A stretch of 64,000 bases of DNA from the NCBI RefSeq assembly GCF_003576595.1, contig NZ_NQOU01000008.1, positions 1 through 64,000 on the forward strand, written 5' to 3'. Each line of letters begins with the position of its first letter. Within the stretch, counting starts at the first letter, position 1. Below, piece after piece: positions 15,005 to 23,614 of this stretch. The notes under the pieces are model-generated. The model was not told where the DNA came from and did no database searches. It worked only from the letters and a program-made list of their open reading frames with translations. Both the position numbers and the translations under genes were made by a program. The stretch is from Neopusillimonas maritima. GTDB lineage: Bacteria; Pseudomonadota; Gammaproteobacteria; Burkholderiales; Burkholderiaceae_B.

Positions 15005-16429
15005 ATGCTAGAAAATCTTACGCAACGGTTGTCCCGTGTTGTGAAAACCATGAAGGGCGAGGCGCGGCTTACCGAAGCCAACACCCAGGATATGCTGCGT
15101 GAAGTGCGCATGGCCCTTTTAGAGGCCGATGTGTCCTTGCCCGTGGTGCGCGATTTCATTGCCCGGGTCAAGGAACAAGCCTTGGGCACCGAGGTGGCCG
15201 ACAGCCTGAATCCGGGTCAAGCCTTGGTAGGGGTGGTTCATAAAGAACTTACCGCGCTCATGGGGGGCGATCAGGAAGAGCATGCCAATGAGCTTTCGCT
15301 GGCCACGCAGCCGCCGGCCATTATTCTTATGGCGGGTCTGCAGGGTTCCGGTAAAACCACCACCACGGCGAAATTGTCGAAGTGGCTGCACGAGGGCGGG
15401 CATACCGCCAAGGGCCGCAAAACCGGCAAGAAGAAAGTGCTGGTGGTCAGTGCCGACGTTTATCGTCCGGCCGCTATCGACCAGTTGAAAACGGTTGCCG
15501 CGCAGGCCGGGGTCGATTTCTTCCCCTCCAGCGGCGACCAGAAACCCGAAGACATTGCTCGTGCGGCGCTGGACCACGCCAAGCGTCATCACTATGAAGT
15601 GCTTATTGTCGATACGGCCGGGCGCCTGGGTATCGATGAAGACATGATGCGCGAGATTCGCGCTTTGCACGATTTGCTGCAGCCCATTGAAACCTTGTTT
15701 GTGGTGGATGCCATGCAAGGGCAAGATGCCGTAAACGTAGCCAAGGCTTTTGGTGAAACCTTGCCGCTTACCGGCGTGGTGCTCACCAAGCTCGACGGTG
15801 ATGCCCGTGGCGGTGCGGCGTTATCGGTACGCCATGTTACCGGCAAACCCCTGAAGTTTGTGGGGGTGTCGGAAAAGTTGGATGGCCTGGAACCGTTTCA
15901 TCCGGAACGGATGGCACAGCGCGTGCTGGGCATGGGCGACATTGTTTCGCTGGTTGAGCAGGCGCAAAAGAATATTGATGTAGCCGAAGCGCAGAAACTG
16001 GCCGGCAAACTCAAGTCGGGCAGCAAATTCGATTTGAATGATTTTCGCGATCAGCTTCAGCAAGTGAAGAAAATGGGCAGCATGAGTTCCATGTTGGAAA
16101 AATTGCCGGCCCAGTTCGCCTCGGCCGCCAGCCAGTTGCAAGGCGGGCAGGCGGAAAAGCAAATGCGCCGAACCGAAGGCATCTTGAATTCCATGACGCC
16201 GCAAGAGCGGTCCAAGCCCGAATTGCTGAAAGCCTCGCGCAAGCGCCGTATTGCAGCCGGGTCGGGCGTGTCAGTTCAGGAGGTGAATCGTCTGCTGTCG
16301 CAGTTCGACCAAATGCAAGGCATGATGAAGCAAATGAAAAAAGGCGGCATGAGCAAAATGATGCGCGCCATGGGCGGGATGAAAGGTATGGGCCGTGGCG
16401 GCGGTGGCGGGGGCTTTCCGTTCCGTTAA
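15005..16429 (+). CDS. ffh: Ffh, signal recognition particle GTPase
   Basis: Ffh binds 4.5S RNA and signal sequences and delivers nascent membrane proteins to FtsY. The 474-residue product has the N domain (MLENLTQRLSRVVKTMKGE), the G domain with P-loop GLQGSGKTTT, DTAGRLGID and TKLDGDARGG, and a methionine-rich M domain (KKMGSMSSMLEKLP, FDQMQGMMKQM) with the SGSGV-type RNA-binding segment RKRRIAAGSGVSVQEVN. It ends in a Gly-rich tail. The length is slightly above E. coli (453). An insert around KGRKTGKKKVLVV is charged but in frame. Confidence 0.97.
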   Translation: MLENLTQRLSRVVKTMKGEARLTEANTQDMLREVRMALLEADVSLPVVRDFIARVKEQALGTEVADSLNPGQALVGVVHKELTALMGGDQEEHANELSLATQPPAIILMAGLQGSGKTTTTAKLSKWLHEGGHTAKGRKTGKKKVLVVSADVYRPAAIDQLKTVAAQAGVDFFPSSGDQKPEDIARAALDHAKRHHYEVLIVDTAGRLGIDEDMMREIRALHDLLQPIETLFVVDAMQGQDAVNVAKAFGETLPLTGVVLTKLDGDARGGAALSVRHVTGKPLKFVGVSEKLDGLEPFHPERMAQRVLGMGDIVSLVEQAQKNIDVAEAQKLAGKLKSGSKFDLNDFRDQLQQVKKMGSMSSMLEKLPAQFASAASQLQGGQAEKQMRRTEGILNSMTPQERSKPELLKASRKRRIAAGSGVSVQEVNRLLSQFDQMQGMMKQMKKGGMSKMMRAMGGMKGMGRGGGGGGFPFR

Positions 16430-16432
16430 GCG

Positions 16433-16633
16433 TCAGCCGCCACCCACTGCCACAACAATTTCAATTTCATCGCCGTCGGTCAGGGCTTCCTGGGCGTGCC
16501 GGCTTTTGGGTACGATTTCGCCATTGCGCTCAACCGCAATGCGTTTGCCTTCCCAGCCCATGTGGCGAATCAGGTCGGCGACAGTCTGTACATTATTCAG
16601 TGGCGTTGGCTCGCCGTTCAGTGTGATCTTCAT
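16433..16633 (-). CDS. thiS: ThiS, sulfur carrier protein for thiazole synthesis
   Basis: This is a 66-residue ubiquitin-like protein ending in the diglycine tail (VVAVGGG) that is adenylated and thiocarboxylated to donate sulfur for the thiazole ring of thiamine. It starts MKITLNGEPTPL, typical of ThiS. It lies 17 bases downstream of trmB on the same strand and ends 3 bases from the convergent ffh stop. Its usual partner thiG, which in many relatives lies between thiS and trmB, is not in the window. I see no TPP riboswitch upstream. Confidence 0.9.
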   Translation of the reverse strand: MKITLNGEPTPLNNVQTVADLIRHMGWEGKRIAVERNGEIVPKSRHAQEALTDGDEIEIVVAVGGG

Positions 16634-16650
16634 ACGTGTTTAATGGCTGT

Positions 16651-17361
16651 TTACTTGCGCTTGAAAATGAGGTCCCACACACCGTGGCCCAGTTTCAGCC
16701 CGCGGTTTTCAAATTTTGTCAGCGGGCGGTAATCGGGGCGGGGCGCATACGCTTTGGCCGTGTTCTGCAGCGTCGGTTCGCCCGATAATACCTCCAGCAT
16801 TTGTTCGGCGTAGTGCTCCCAATCGGTGGCGCAATGCAGGTAGGCGCCGGGCTTCAGGCGCGACGCCAATAGAGCAATGAAGGGCGGCTGAATCAGGCGT
16901 CGTTTATGGTGCCGTTTCTTTGGCCAGGGGTCGGGAAAATAAATATGCACGCCATCCAGTGTATCGGGTGCAATCATGTCGCGCAGCACTTCAACGGCGT
17001 CGTGCTGAATAATACGAATGTTCTGAATCTGTTGCTCATCGATACGTTTAAGCAACGAGCCGACCCCGGCGTTAAACACCTCAACCCCCAGGAAATTTTC
17101 GTTGGGTCGCGACTGGGCAATTTTGGCTGTGGTTTCCCCCATGCCGAACCCGATTTCCAGAATCGTTGCGGCGTGCCGGTTGAAGGCGGCATCCAGGTTT
17201 AAAAGCTGGGCCTGGTAAGGGATGCCCCAGATGGGCAACAGCCGATCAGCCGCATCTTGCTGGCTGGGCGTAATGTGGCTGCGGCGATGCACGAAACTGC
17301 GAATATGCGGGTACTGGGCCGCAGCGCTGGAAAGGGGGCGTTCTGTAGTCATGGGCGCCAT
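16651..17361 (-). CDS. trmB: TrmB, tRNA (guanine46-N7)-methyltransferase
   Basis: TrmB uses S-adenosylmethionine to make m7G46 in the variable loop of tRNAs. The product of about 236 residues has the SAM-binding [10 protein letters not shown], the [12 protein letters not shown] strand, and the family signature [22 protein letters not shown] start it at the ATG of 17361 (or 17352), because the frame beyond runs into the tRNA-Gly gene and its promoter. It is transcribed with thiS. Confidence 0.93.
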   Translation of the reverse strand: MAPMTTERPLSSAAAQYPHIRSFVHRRSHITPSQQDAADRLLPIWGIPYQAQLLNLDAAFNRHAATILEIGFGMGETTAKIAQSRPNENFLGVEVFNAGVGSLLKRIDEQQIQNIRIIQHDAVEVLRDMIAPDTLDGVHIYFPDPWPKKRHHKRRLIQPPFIALLASRLKPGAYLHCATDWEHYAEQMLEVLSGEPTLQNTAKAYAPRPDYRPLTKFENRGLKLGHGVWDLIFKRK

Positions 17362-17375
17362 TATAATGAAGGCGC

Positions 17376-17381
17376 TATAAT
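17376..17381 (+). promoter_or_regulatory. -10 element for tRNA-Gly
   Basis: A consensus TATAAT lies 10 bases before the mature 5' end of the tRNA-Gly. The -35 region is poor (GC-rich around 17353-17358). The element sits inside the divergent gap shared with trmB. Confidence 0.5.
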
Positions 17382-17391
17382 TGCGGGCGCT

Positions 17392-17465
17392 GCGGGTGTA
17401 GCTCAATGGTAGAGCAGAAGCTTCCCAAGCTTAAGACGAGGGTTCGATTCCCTTCACCCGCTCCA
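17392..17465 (+). tRNA. tRNA-Gly (anticodon CCC)
   Basis: This is a 74-base tRNA with encoded CCA. The acceptor stem GCGGGTG pairs with CACCCGC, the T-arm has GGTTCGATTCC, and the anticodon loop TTCCCAA gives CCC for Gly GGG codons. It is flanked by trmB and gabD, both on the opposite strand. Confidence 0.96.
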
Positions 17466-17479
17466 GCTTTCAAGCGTGT

Positions 17480-18949
17480 TTACAGCCCGCCCATGGCCAT
17501 ATACTTAATTTCCAGGTATTCCTCCAGGCCATAGTGCGAGCCTTCCCGCCCCATGCCGGAATTCTTGATGCCGCCAAACGGCGCCACCTCAGTGGAAATA
17601 GAGCCGGTGTTGATGCCGACCATGCCGTACTCCAAGGCCTCGCCCACGCGCCATACACGGCCAATATCGCGTGCATAGAAATAGGCGGCCAGGCCGTATT
17701 CCGTGTTGTTGGCCAGTGCAATGGCTTCGTCTTCGGTGTCGAACTTGAACAGTGCCGATACCGGCCCGAAAATTTCCTGCTGGGCAATATCCATGTCGGG
17801 CGTCATGTGGGTTAACACCGTGGGTTTGAACCACAAGCCGTCTTTTTCCAGGCGTTCGCCGCCTGTTGTAATGGTGGCGCCTTTGCTTTTGGCATCGCTA
17901 ATCAGGCGTTCCACTTTTTCCACCGCGGCCGGGTTAATCAGCGGCCCTTGCACGACGTCTTCTTCCAACCCGTTGCCCACGCGTAGCTTGGCGGTTTCGG
18001 CGGCCAGCTTTTGGGCAAACTCGTCGTAAACGCCGGCCTGCACAATAAAGCGGTTGGTGCAGACGCAGGTCTGGCCGGTGTTGCGGTATTTCGAGGCAAT
18101 GGCCCCGGCCACGGCAGCGTCGATGTCGGCATCGTCGAACACGATGAAAGGCGCATTGCCGCCCAGTTCAAGCGAGAGTTTCTTCAACGTGGGGGCGCAT
18201 TGCTCCATGAGTAGTTTGCCTACGGGGGTAGAGCCGGTGAACGACAGCTTTCGCACGGTGGGATTGTTGCAAAGCTCCTGGCCAATCACTTTTGGGTCGC
18301 CCGTCACAATATTGAAGACGCCGGCTGGAATGCCTGCCTGTTCAGCCAGTTCAGCCAGGGCCAGGGCCGACAGCGGCGTGAGTTCTGCGGGTTTCAACAC
18401 CATTGTGCAGCCGGCAGCCAATGCCGGTGCAGCTTTGCGGGTAATCATGGCGCAGGGGAAGTTCCACGGCGTAATGGCGGCGCACACGCCCACGGGTTGC
18501 TTAATGACCACGAAGCGTTTGTCGGCCACGGGGGTGGGAATGACTTCACCATAGGCACGTTTGCCTTCTTCGGCAAACCATTCAATGAACGATGCGCCGT
18601 AAACAATTTCCCCGGTGGCCTCTTTTAAAGGCTTGCCCTGTTCCAGTGTCATTAACCGGCCCAGGTCGTCTTTGTGTTTTAGCAGCAGTCCGAACCAGCG
18701 CCGCAAAATAGCCGCGCGTTCGGCGGCGGTTTTGGCGCGCCAGGCGGGCAGGGCACGTTCGGCAGCTTCAATGGCGCGCCGTGTTTCAGCTTGCCCGGCA
18801 TACGGCACCTGGGCAATGACCTGGCCATTGGCCGGGTTGGTGACGTCCAGCGTCTTACCGCTGTCGGCATCCCACCATTGGCCGTCTATATAGCATTGTT
18901 GTCGCACCAATGTTCTATCGTTCAGTTTGAAATCAAAATCAACAGGCAT
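17480..18949 (-). CDS. gabD: GabD, NAD(P)-dependent succinate-semialdehyde dehydrogenase
   Basis: This enzyme oxidises succinic semialdehyde to succinate, the last step of GABA breakdown. The 489-residue product is a full-length aldehyde dehydrogenase with the cofactor segment ITPWNFPCAMITRK, FTGSTPVGKLL, the general-base glutamate in LSLELGGNAPF and the catalytic cysteine in NTGQTCVCTNRF (the two-cysteine CVC pattern is common in GabD). It closely matches the GabD subgroup throughout. It lies 28 bases downstream of the cation efflux gene on the same strand. No GABA transaminase gene is nearby. Confidence 0.93.
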   Translation of the reverse strand: MPVDFDFKLNDRTLVRQQCYIDGQWWDADSGKTLDVTNPANGQVIAQVPYAGQAETRRAIEAAERALPAWRAKTAAERAAILRRWFGLLLKHKDDLGRLMTLEQGKPLKEATGEIVYGASFIEWFAEEGKRAYGEVIPTPVADKRFVVIKQPVGVCAAITPWNFPCAMITRKAAPALAAGCTMVLKPAELTPLSALALAELAEQAGIPAGVFNIVTGDPKVIGQELCNNPTVRKLSFTGSTPVGKLLMEQCAPTLKKLSLELGGNAPFIVFDDADIDAAVAGAIASKYRNTGQTCVCTNRFIVQAGVYDEFAQKLAAETAKLRVGNGLEEDVVQGPLINPAAVEKVERLISDAKSKGATITTGGERLEKDGLWFKPTVLTHMTPDMDIAQQEIFGPVSALFKFDTEDEAIALANNTEYGLAAYFYARDIGRVWRVGEALEYGMVGINTGSISTEVAPFGGIKNSGMGREGSHYGLEEYLEIKYMAMGGL

Positions 18950-18977
18950 GGCGGACTCCTTGCGTTAGGGTATAGGG

Positions 18978-19943
18978 TTAATGGTCAGGTGCATCGTGGC
19001 GTGCTTGCATTTTCTTTTGTACACGCTCTGGGTCGTTCACGTCGACCGGGTCGAAATGGGTCATGACTTCCAGCACGTCTTCATTTTCCATTACGCGCTC
19101 ACGTGCGCGAACGGCAATGTCGTGCCCTTGGGCAATGGTCAGGCGGCTGTCCATTTCAATATCAACCTCAACCCAAATCATGTCACCCATTTTGCGGGTT
19201 TTCAAATCGTGCAGGCCTTCAACCCCTGGCGTCGATAACAATAGATTACGAATGCGGATTTCAGTTTCTTTGTCGACTGCTTTGTCGAGCAGGTCGCTGA
19301 AGGAGGTATAGAAGAATTTCCAGCCCATGCGCCCAATCATTAACGCCACGATGAGTGCCGCAATAGGGTCGGCCAGCGGAAAGCCCGCTACGCTGGCGCC
19401 CACGCCCAGCAGAACGACCAGCGACGAAGCGGCATCGGAGCGGGTATGCCATGCGTTGGCAATCAGCATGCTCGATTTCACTCGTTGCCCTACCCGCAGC
19501 AAATAGCGGAACAAGCCCTCTTTGGCAACCAGAGTAATGGCTGCGGCGACTACGGCGGCGTAATGTACCGGCGCAATGGCGCTGGGGTCTTGCAGTTTGT
19601 TAATGCCGGCCCAAAGCATGCCGGCAGCCACCGCCAACAGCAATACGCCCAACGCCAGCGAGGCGGCTGTTTCAAAACGCAAATGGCCGTAATGGTGGTC
19701 GGCATCGGGTGCTTTCTGACTATGCTTGTTGGCAACCAGCACCACAAAATCAGACAGCAGGTCTGAGAGCGAGTGGATGGAGTCGGCAATTAATGCCTGC
19801 GAGTTCGCCAACACCCCAACAATGGCCTGGGCAATACTCAAGAACAGGTTAACCACCACGCTTACCCAAGTGCTGAAACGCCCTTCGGTAAACCGCGTCG
19901 TGCCGATTGTGCGCTCGTAGCGCGCCTGTCTTGATTTGTCCAT
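18978..19943 (-). CDS. Cation diffusion facilitator (CDF) family metal efflux pump
   Basis: This 321-residue inner-membrane protein exports divalent metals (Zn, Fe, Mn or Cd) by proton exchange. Metal-site motifs are in helices II and V: ALIADSIHSLSDLLSDF and NAWHTRSDAASS, so the four ligands are present. The C-terminal cytoplasmic domain (VEGLHDLKTRKMGDMIWVEVDIEMD...TIAQGHDIAVRARERVM, shown in part) is the usual dimerising regulatory domain. Its ATG immediately follows the metG stop codon, with no intervening base, so the two are cotranscribed. Metal specificity cannot be read from the sequence by eye. Confidence 0.9.
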   Translation of the reverse strand: MDKSRQARYERTIGTTRFTEGRFSTWVSVVVNLFLSIAQAIVGVLANSQALIADSIHSLSDLLSDFVVLVANKHSQKAPDADHHYGHLRFETAASLALGVLLLAVAAGMLWAGINKLQDPSAIAPVHYAAVVAAAITLVAKEGLFRYLLRVGQRVKSSMLIANAWHTRSDAASSLVVLLGVGASVAGFPLADPIAALIVALMIGRMGWKFFYTSFSDLLDKAVDKETEIRIRNLLLSTPGVEGLHDLKTRKMGDMIWVEVDIEMDSRLTIAQGHDIAVRARERVMENEDVLEVMTHFDPVDVNDPERVQKKMQARHDAPDH

Positions 19944-22016
19944 TTAGCTTATACGCATGCCGGGCTGCGCGCCGGGGAAGGGCTCCAGAATATAAATGCC
20001 GGGGTGTTGTTTTTCATTGGCGTGGCTGGCCGCCAATACCATGCCTTCCGACACGCCGAACCGCATTTTGCGCGGTGCCAGGTTGGCCACCACGACAGTG
20101 AGTTTTCCGGCCAGGTCTTCCGGCTTGTACATGGATTTGATACCGGAAAAGATCTGCCGTTCGCGGCCTTCGCCCAAATCGACCATTAAGCGCAACAACT
20201 TGTCGGACCCTTCTACCGCATCGCAGGAAACAATCTTGCCGATGCGCAAATCCACTTTGGCGAAGTCTTTAATGTCGATTGTGTCGGCAATGGCTTCGCC
20301 GCCGGGGGTCGGGACTTCTTCAACCGGTGGTTCGAACAGGGCGTCGAGCATTTTCGGGTCGACCCGCTGCATAAGGTGTTTGAATGGGTTGATGCGTGTG
20401 GGCAGGGTCGAGGCATCGGCCCATTGGTAGTGCCGCCCGTCATTGAAAAGCTCTTGCGCCACGCGCGCGGTAAGTTCGGGCAGAATAGGGCTGAGCATCA
20501 CGGAAAGCGCCTTGAACCCTGCCAGTGCGCGCGAGCAAATATCTTGCAATTGTGCTTTCTGTTCGCCTGAGGCGTCGGCAATGCCTTTGGCCATCACCCA
20601 CGGTTGGGCGGTATCGAATGCCTGATTGATGCGGTCGGCATAGGCCATGACCTGGCGAATGGCACGCCCATATTCACGCGCCTCCAGATCGCTTTGAACC
20701 GCTTCGGTCACGCTGTTGATTTCGTCTTTTAACGCTTGCGTATCGCCTGTGTAAGCCAGTTCGCCGTTGAAATGTTTACTGATGAAGTTGGCGGCCCGGC
20801 TGGCGATATTGACATACTTGCCGACCAAATCACTGTTGACCCGGGCGATGAAGTCATCCGGGTTGAAGTCCAGGTCTTCCACGCGCGCGTTCAATTTGGC
20901 GGCAATGTAATAACGCAGCCATTCGGCATTCATGCCGATTTCCAGGTAACGCAAGGGCGAGATACCGGTGCCCCGGCTTTTCGACATCTTTTCGCCGCTA
21001 ACCGTAATGAAGCCGTGTACATGCAGAAGGTCGGGTGTTTTGCGGCCCGCGAATTTCAGCATGGCGGGCCAGAACAAGGCATGGAAGTACACAATGTCTT
21101 TGCCGATGAAGTGCACTTGTTCGGTGGTGCCGTTCGGGTCGAGCAAGGCGTCGAAGTCAATGCCCTGTTCTGCGCAGTAGGCTTTTAATGACGCCAGGTA
21201 GCCAATAGGCGCGTCGAGCCACACATAAAAGTATTTGCCGGGCGCGTCGGGAATTTCAATGCCGAAATAGGGGGCGTCGCGGGAAATGTCCCAGTCGGCC
21301 AGGTTGGCTTGGGCGCCGGCCTCACCGTTGCCCAGCCATTCGCGGGTTTTGCCCAGAATTTCGCTTTGCAGGTGTTTCTGGCCTTGCGCGTTGGCGCCGG
21401 TTGTCCATTCCTGCAGGAACTTTACGCAACGTTCATCGGACAGATTGAAGAAGTAGTGTTCGGAACTTCTCATGACCGGCGTGGCGCGCGTAATGGTGGA
21501 GTAGGGGTTAACCAACTCGGTTGGTGTGTAGACTGCGCCGCATACTTCACAGGAGTCGCCGTATTGGTCGGCTGCGCCACACTTGGGGCACTCGCCTTTT
21601 ACATAGCGATCAGGCAGGAACATGCCTTTCACCGGGTCGTAAAACTGTTCCACCGTGCGCGTGCTGATAAGGCCTTCGGCTTTCAGGGCTTTATAAATGC
21701 CTTGCGAAAGTGCCACATTTTCAGGGGTGTCGGTGGAGTGCCAGTGGTCGAACTGAATGTGAAAGCCGTTCAGATATTGAGGGCGCTCACTGGCATAGCG
21801 GTTAACGAGTGCCTGGGGCGAAATGCCTTCCGATTCGGCCTTGAGCATGATCGGCGCGCCATGGGCGTCGTCGGCACCCACAAAATGCACGGTGTGGCCG
21901 GCCATGCGCATGGTCCGAACCCAGATATCGGCCTGGATATATTCCATGATGTGGCCGATGTGAAATGAACCGTTGGCGTAAGGAAGGGCGGTGGTAACGA
22001 AAAGGGTGCGCGGCAT
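19944..22016 (-). CDS. metG: MetG, methionyl-tRNA synthetase
   Basis: MetG charges tRNA-Met and initiator tRNA with methionine. The 690-residue product contains the class I signature [13 protein letters not shown] (HIGH), the zinc knuckle [17 protein letters not shown], and KMSKS in [12 protein letters not shown]. It ends with an EMAP/Trbp111-like tRNA-binding domain ([27 protein letters not shown]). I start it at the ATG of 22016 (MPRTLFVTT), where related proteins start; the longer frame would add 23 hydrophobic residues. No T-box or SAM riboswitch is visible upstream. Confidence 0.97.
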   Translation of the reverse strand: MPRTLFVTTALPYANGSFHIGHIMEYIQADIWVRTMRMAGHTVHFVGADDAHGAPIMLKAESEGISPQALVNRYASERPQYLNGFHIQFDHWHSTDTPENVALSQGIYKALKAEGLISTRTVEQFYDPVKGMFLPDRYVKGECPKCGAADQYGDSCEVCGAVYTPTELVNPYSTITRATPVMRSSEHYFFNLSDERCVKFLQEWTTGANAQGQKHLQSEILGKTREWLGNGEAGAQANLADWDISRDAPYFGIEIPDAPGKYFYVWLDAPIGYLASLKAYCAEQGIDFDALLDPNGTTEQVHFIGKDIVYFHALFWPAMLKFAGRKTPDLLHVHGFITVSGEKMSKSRGTGISPLRYLEIGMNAEWLRYYIAAKLNARVEDLDFNPDDFIARVNSDLVGKYVNIASRAANFISKHFNGELAYTGDTQALKDEINSVTEAVQSDLEAREYGRAIRQVMAYADRINQAFDTAQPWVMAKGIADASGEQKAQLQDICSRALAGFKALSVMLSPILPELTARVAQELFNDGRHYQWADASTLPTRINPFKHLMQRVDPKMLDALFEPPVEEVPTPGGEAIADTIDIKDFAKVDLRIGKIVSCDAVEGSDKLLRLMVDLGEGRERQIFSGIKSMYKPEDLAGKLTVVVANLAPRKMRFGVSEGMVLAASHANEKQHPGIYILEPFPGAQPGMRIS

Positions 22017-22146
22017 GTTTGGGCAAAACGTTAATATTGGTAACAAAAAACAGCGAGCCAAAAGGATCGCTGGTGGGCGCTTCAAGCGCCCGCTTGCCCT
22101 CTATTGTAATGAATCGCCCGCCGCTTTTTCGGGGAAAGCCGCTGTG

Positions 22147-22413
22147 TTAAGGAATTTCGCGCATTTCGACGTCGACGACGTCTTTCTTGTTGTAGCGCGG
22201 TGCGCCGCCTGTGTTGCGGCTTTCGGCGCGCGGTCGGCGGCGCTCTTCCCAATAGGCGCGAACGCCGAATGGGCGACCGCGTACCTTTGCAACAATGTAC
22301 AGTACGCCCACGGCAATGGCGGTGGACACCATGAATATGAAGGCCATGGCCATGCCGAAAATGGCAAGCACGAAGAACAACAGGCCACGAAGAATTTGAT
22401 TAAATGTATTCAT
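22147..22413 (-). CDS. Small membrane protein, unknown function
   Basis: This is an 88-residue protein. The N-terminal half has two closely spaced hydrophobic helices (GLLFFVLAIFGMAMAFIFMV and AIAVGVLYIVAKV). The C-terminal half is basic and polar (RAYWEERRRPRAESRN, YNKKDVVDVEMREIP), presumably cytoplasmic. I do not recognise a named family. It is 130 bases upstream of metG on the same strand and divergent from apbC, so it may head the metG transcript or be monocistronic. Confidence 0.75.
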   Translation of the reverse strand: MNTFNQILRGLLFFVLAIFGMAMAFIFMVSTAIAVGVLYIVAKVRGRPFGVRAYWEERRRPRAESRNTGGAPRYNKKDVVDVEMREIP

Positions 22414-22522
22414 ATGAGCAAGTATGACAGCATTACAGCTAAAAGTTCCGTAACCCCGGTAGTCAACTGAATCCGCTATCCTTCAGGTTTGGAAGTAAAT
22501 AAACGACAAGCAAGGCAGATAT

Positions 22523-23605
22523 ATGAGTATGTCCCCCGATGAGATCCGCACGATTTTGTCTGATGTAATCGACCCTAACACAAACAAAAAGTTGGCCGCA
22601 AACATGAAGCACAGTGTCATTCATGTGAACGACGCTTCGGTTAGTCTTACTTTAGCGCTGGGTTACCCGATTCACAATGGGTTAAATGCAATAAAGCAAC
22701 CAATTGAAACGGCTCTTGGCGCTCATGGCCTTTCGTTGGGGCAGTTCGAGTGCGCGTTGCGTGTGGAAACCCACGCGGTTCAGCGCGGTTTGAAGCCCCT
22801 GCCGAATGTGCACAACATTATTGCCGTGGCCTCCGGAAAAGGGGGCGTGGGCAAAAGTACCACGTCAGTGAACCTGGCCCTGGCGCTAAAAAGTCAGGGT
22901 GCCCGTGTGGGTTTGCTCGATGCCGACATATACGGTCCAAGTGTTCCCATGATGCTGGGCTTGTCGGGCAAACCCGAAAGCCGCGACAACAAAACCATGG
23001 AGCCTCTGGTTGGGCATGGTATTGAAGCGAACTCCATTGGTTTTTTAATTGATCCCGACTCAGCGGCTATTTGGCGCGGGCCCATGGTAAGCCAGGCGTT
23101 GGAGCAGTTGCTGCGCCAAACCAATTGGGGGGACCTGGATTACTTAATTATCGATATGCCGCCGGGAACCGGCGATATTGCCTTGACGCTTTCCCAGAAA
23201 GTGCCGCTTGCCGGCGCGGTTATCGTGACCACGCCGCAAGATCTGGCGTTGGCCGACGCCCGCAAGGGGCTGCATATGTTCCGTAAGGTTGAGGTGCCGG
23301 TGCTGGGCGTGGTCGAGAATATGTCGATGCATGTCTGCTCGAATTGTGGTCATGCAGAACCCATTTTTGGTGTTCATGGTGGGCGTGATATGGCGGCTGA
23401 GTTCAATTTGCCCTGGCTTGGCACCTTGCCGCTGGCCATGGCAATTCGTGAACAAACCGATTCCGGGCATCCTACAGTGCAGGCCGATCCGCACAGCGAG
23501 GCGGCCGCCATGTACCAAACGATTGCAAACGGCGTTGCCATTCAGGTTGCAAAGTTGCCGCGTGATATGGCCGGTAAAATGCCGCCGGTGGTTGTGAAGC
23601 CGTAA
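22523..23605 (+). CDS. apbC: ApbC/Mrp family iron-sulfur cluster carrier ATPase
   Basis: This 360-residue protein belongs to the Mrp/NBP35 group that binds and transfers Fe-S clusters. It has an N-terminal MIP18-like (DUF59) domain at about residues 5-85, the deviant Walker A motif GKGGVGKST at about 110, DADIYGPSVPMMLG, and the C-terminal CxxC cluster ligand pair in HVCSNCGHAEPIFG. The location opposite metG is common in beta- and gammaproteobacteria. It ends 9 bases before tamA. Confidence 0.95.
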   Translation: MSMSPDEIRTILSDVIDPNTNKKLAANMKHSVIHVNDASVSLTLALGYPIHNGLNAIKQPIETALGAHGLSLGQFECALRVETHAVQRGLKPLPNVHNIIAVASGKGGVGKSTTSVNLALALKSQGARVGLLDADIYGPSVPMMLGLSGKPESRDNKTMEPLVGHGIEANSIGFLIDPDSAAIWRGPMVSQALEQLLRQTNWGDLDYLIIDMPPGTGDIALTLSQKVPLAGAVIVTTPQDLALADARKGLHMFRKVEVPVLGVVENMSMHVCSNCGHAEPIFGVHGGRDMAAEFNLPWLGTLPLAMAIREQTDSGHPTVQADPHSEAAAMYQTIANGVAIQVAKLPRDMAGKMPPVVVKP

Positions 23606-23614
23606 GGCATTTGA

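Noticed and set aside
17352-17406. Longer N-terminus for trmB
   Set aside because: It would run into the tRNA-Gly gene and its TATAAT element; the ATG at 17361 or 17352 fits the family.
22017-22085. A 23-residue N-terminal extension of MetG
   Set aside because: It is hydrophobic, unlike any cytosolic synthetase start, and MPRTLFVTT is the family start.
16640-22520. TPP, SAM or T-box riboswitches near thiS and metG
   Set aside because: No matching conserved cores were recognised upstream of either gene.
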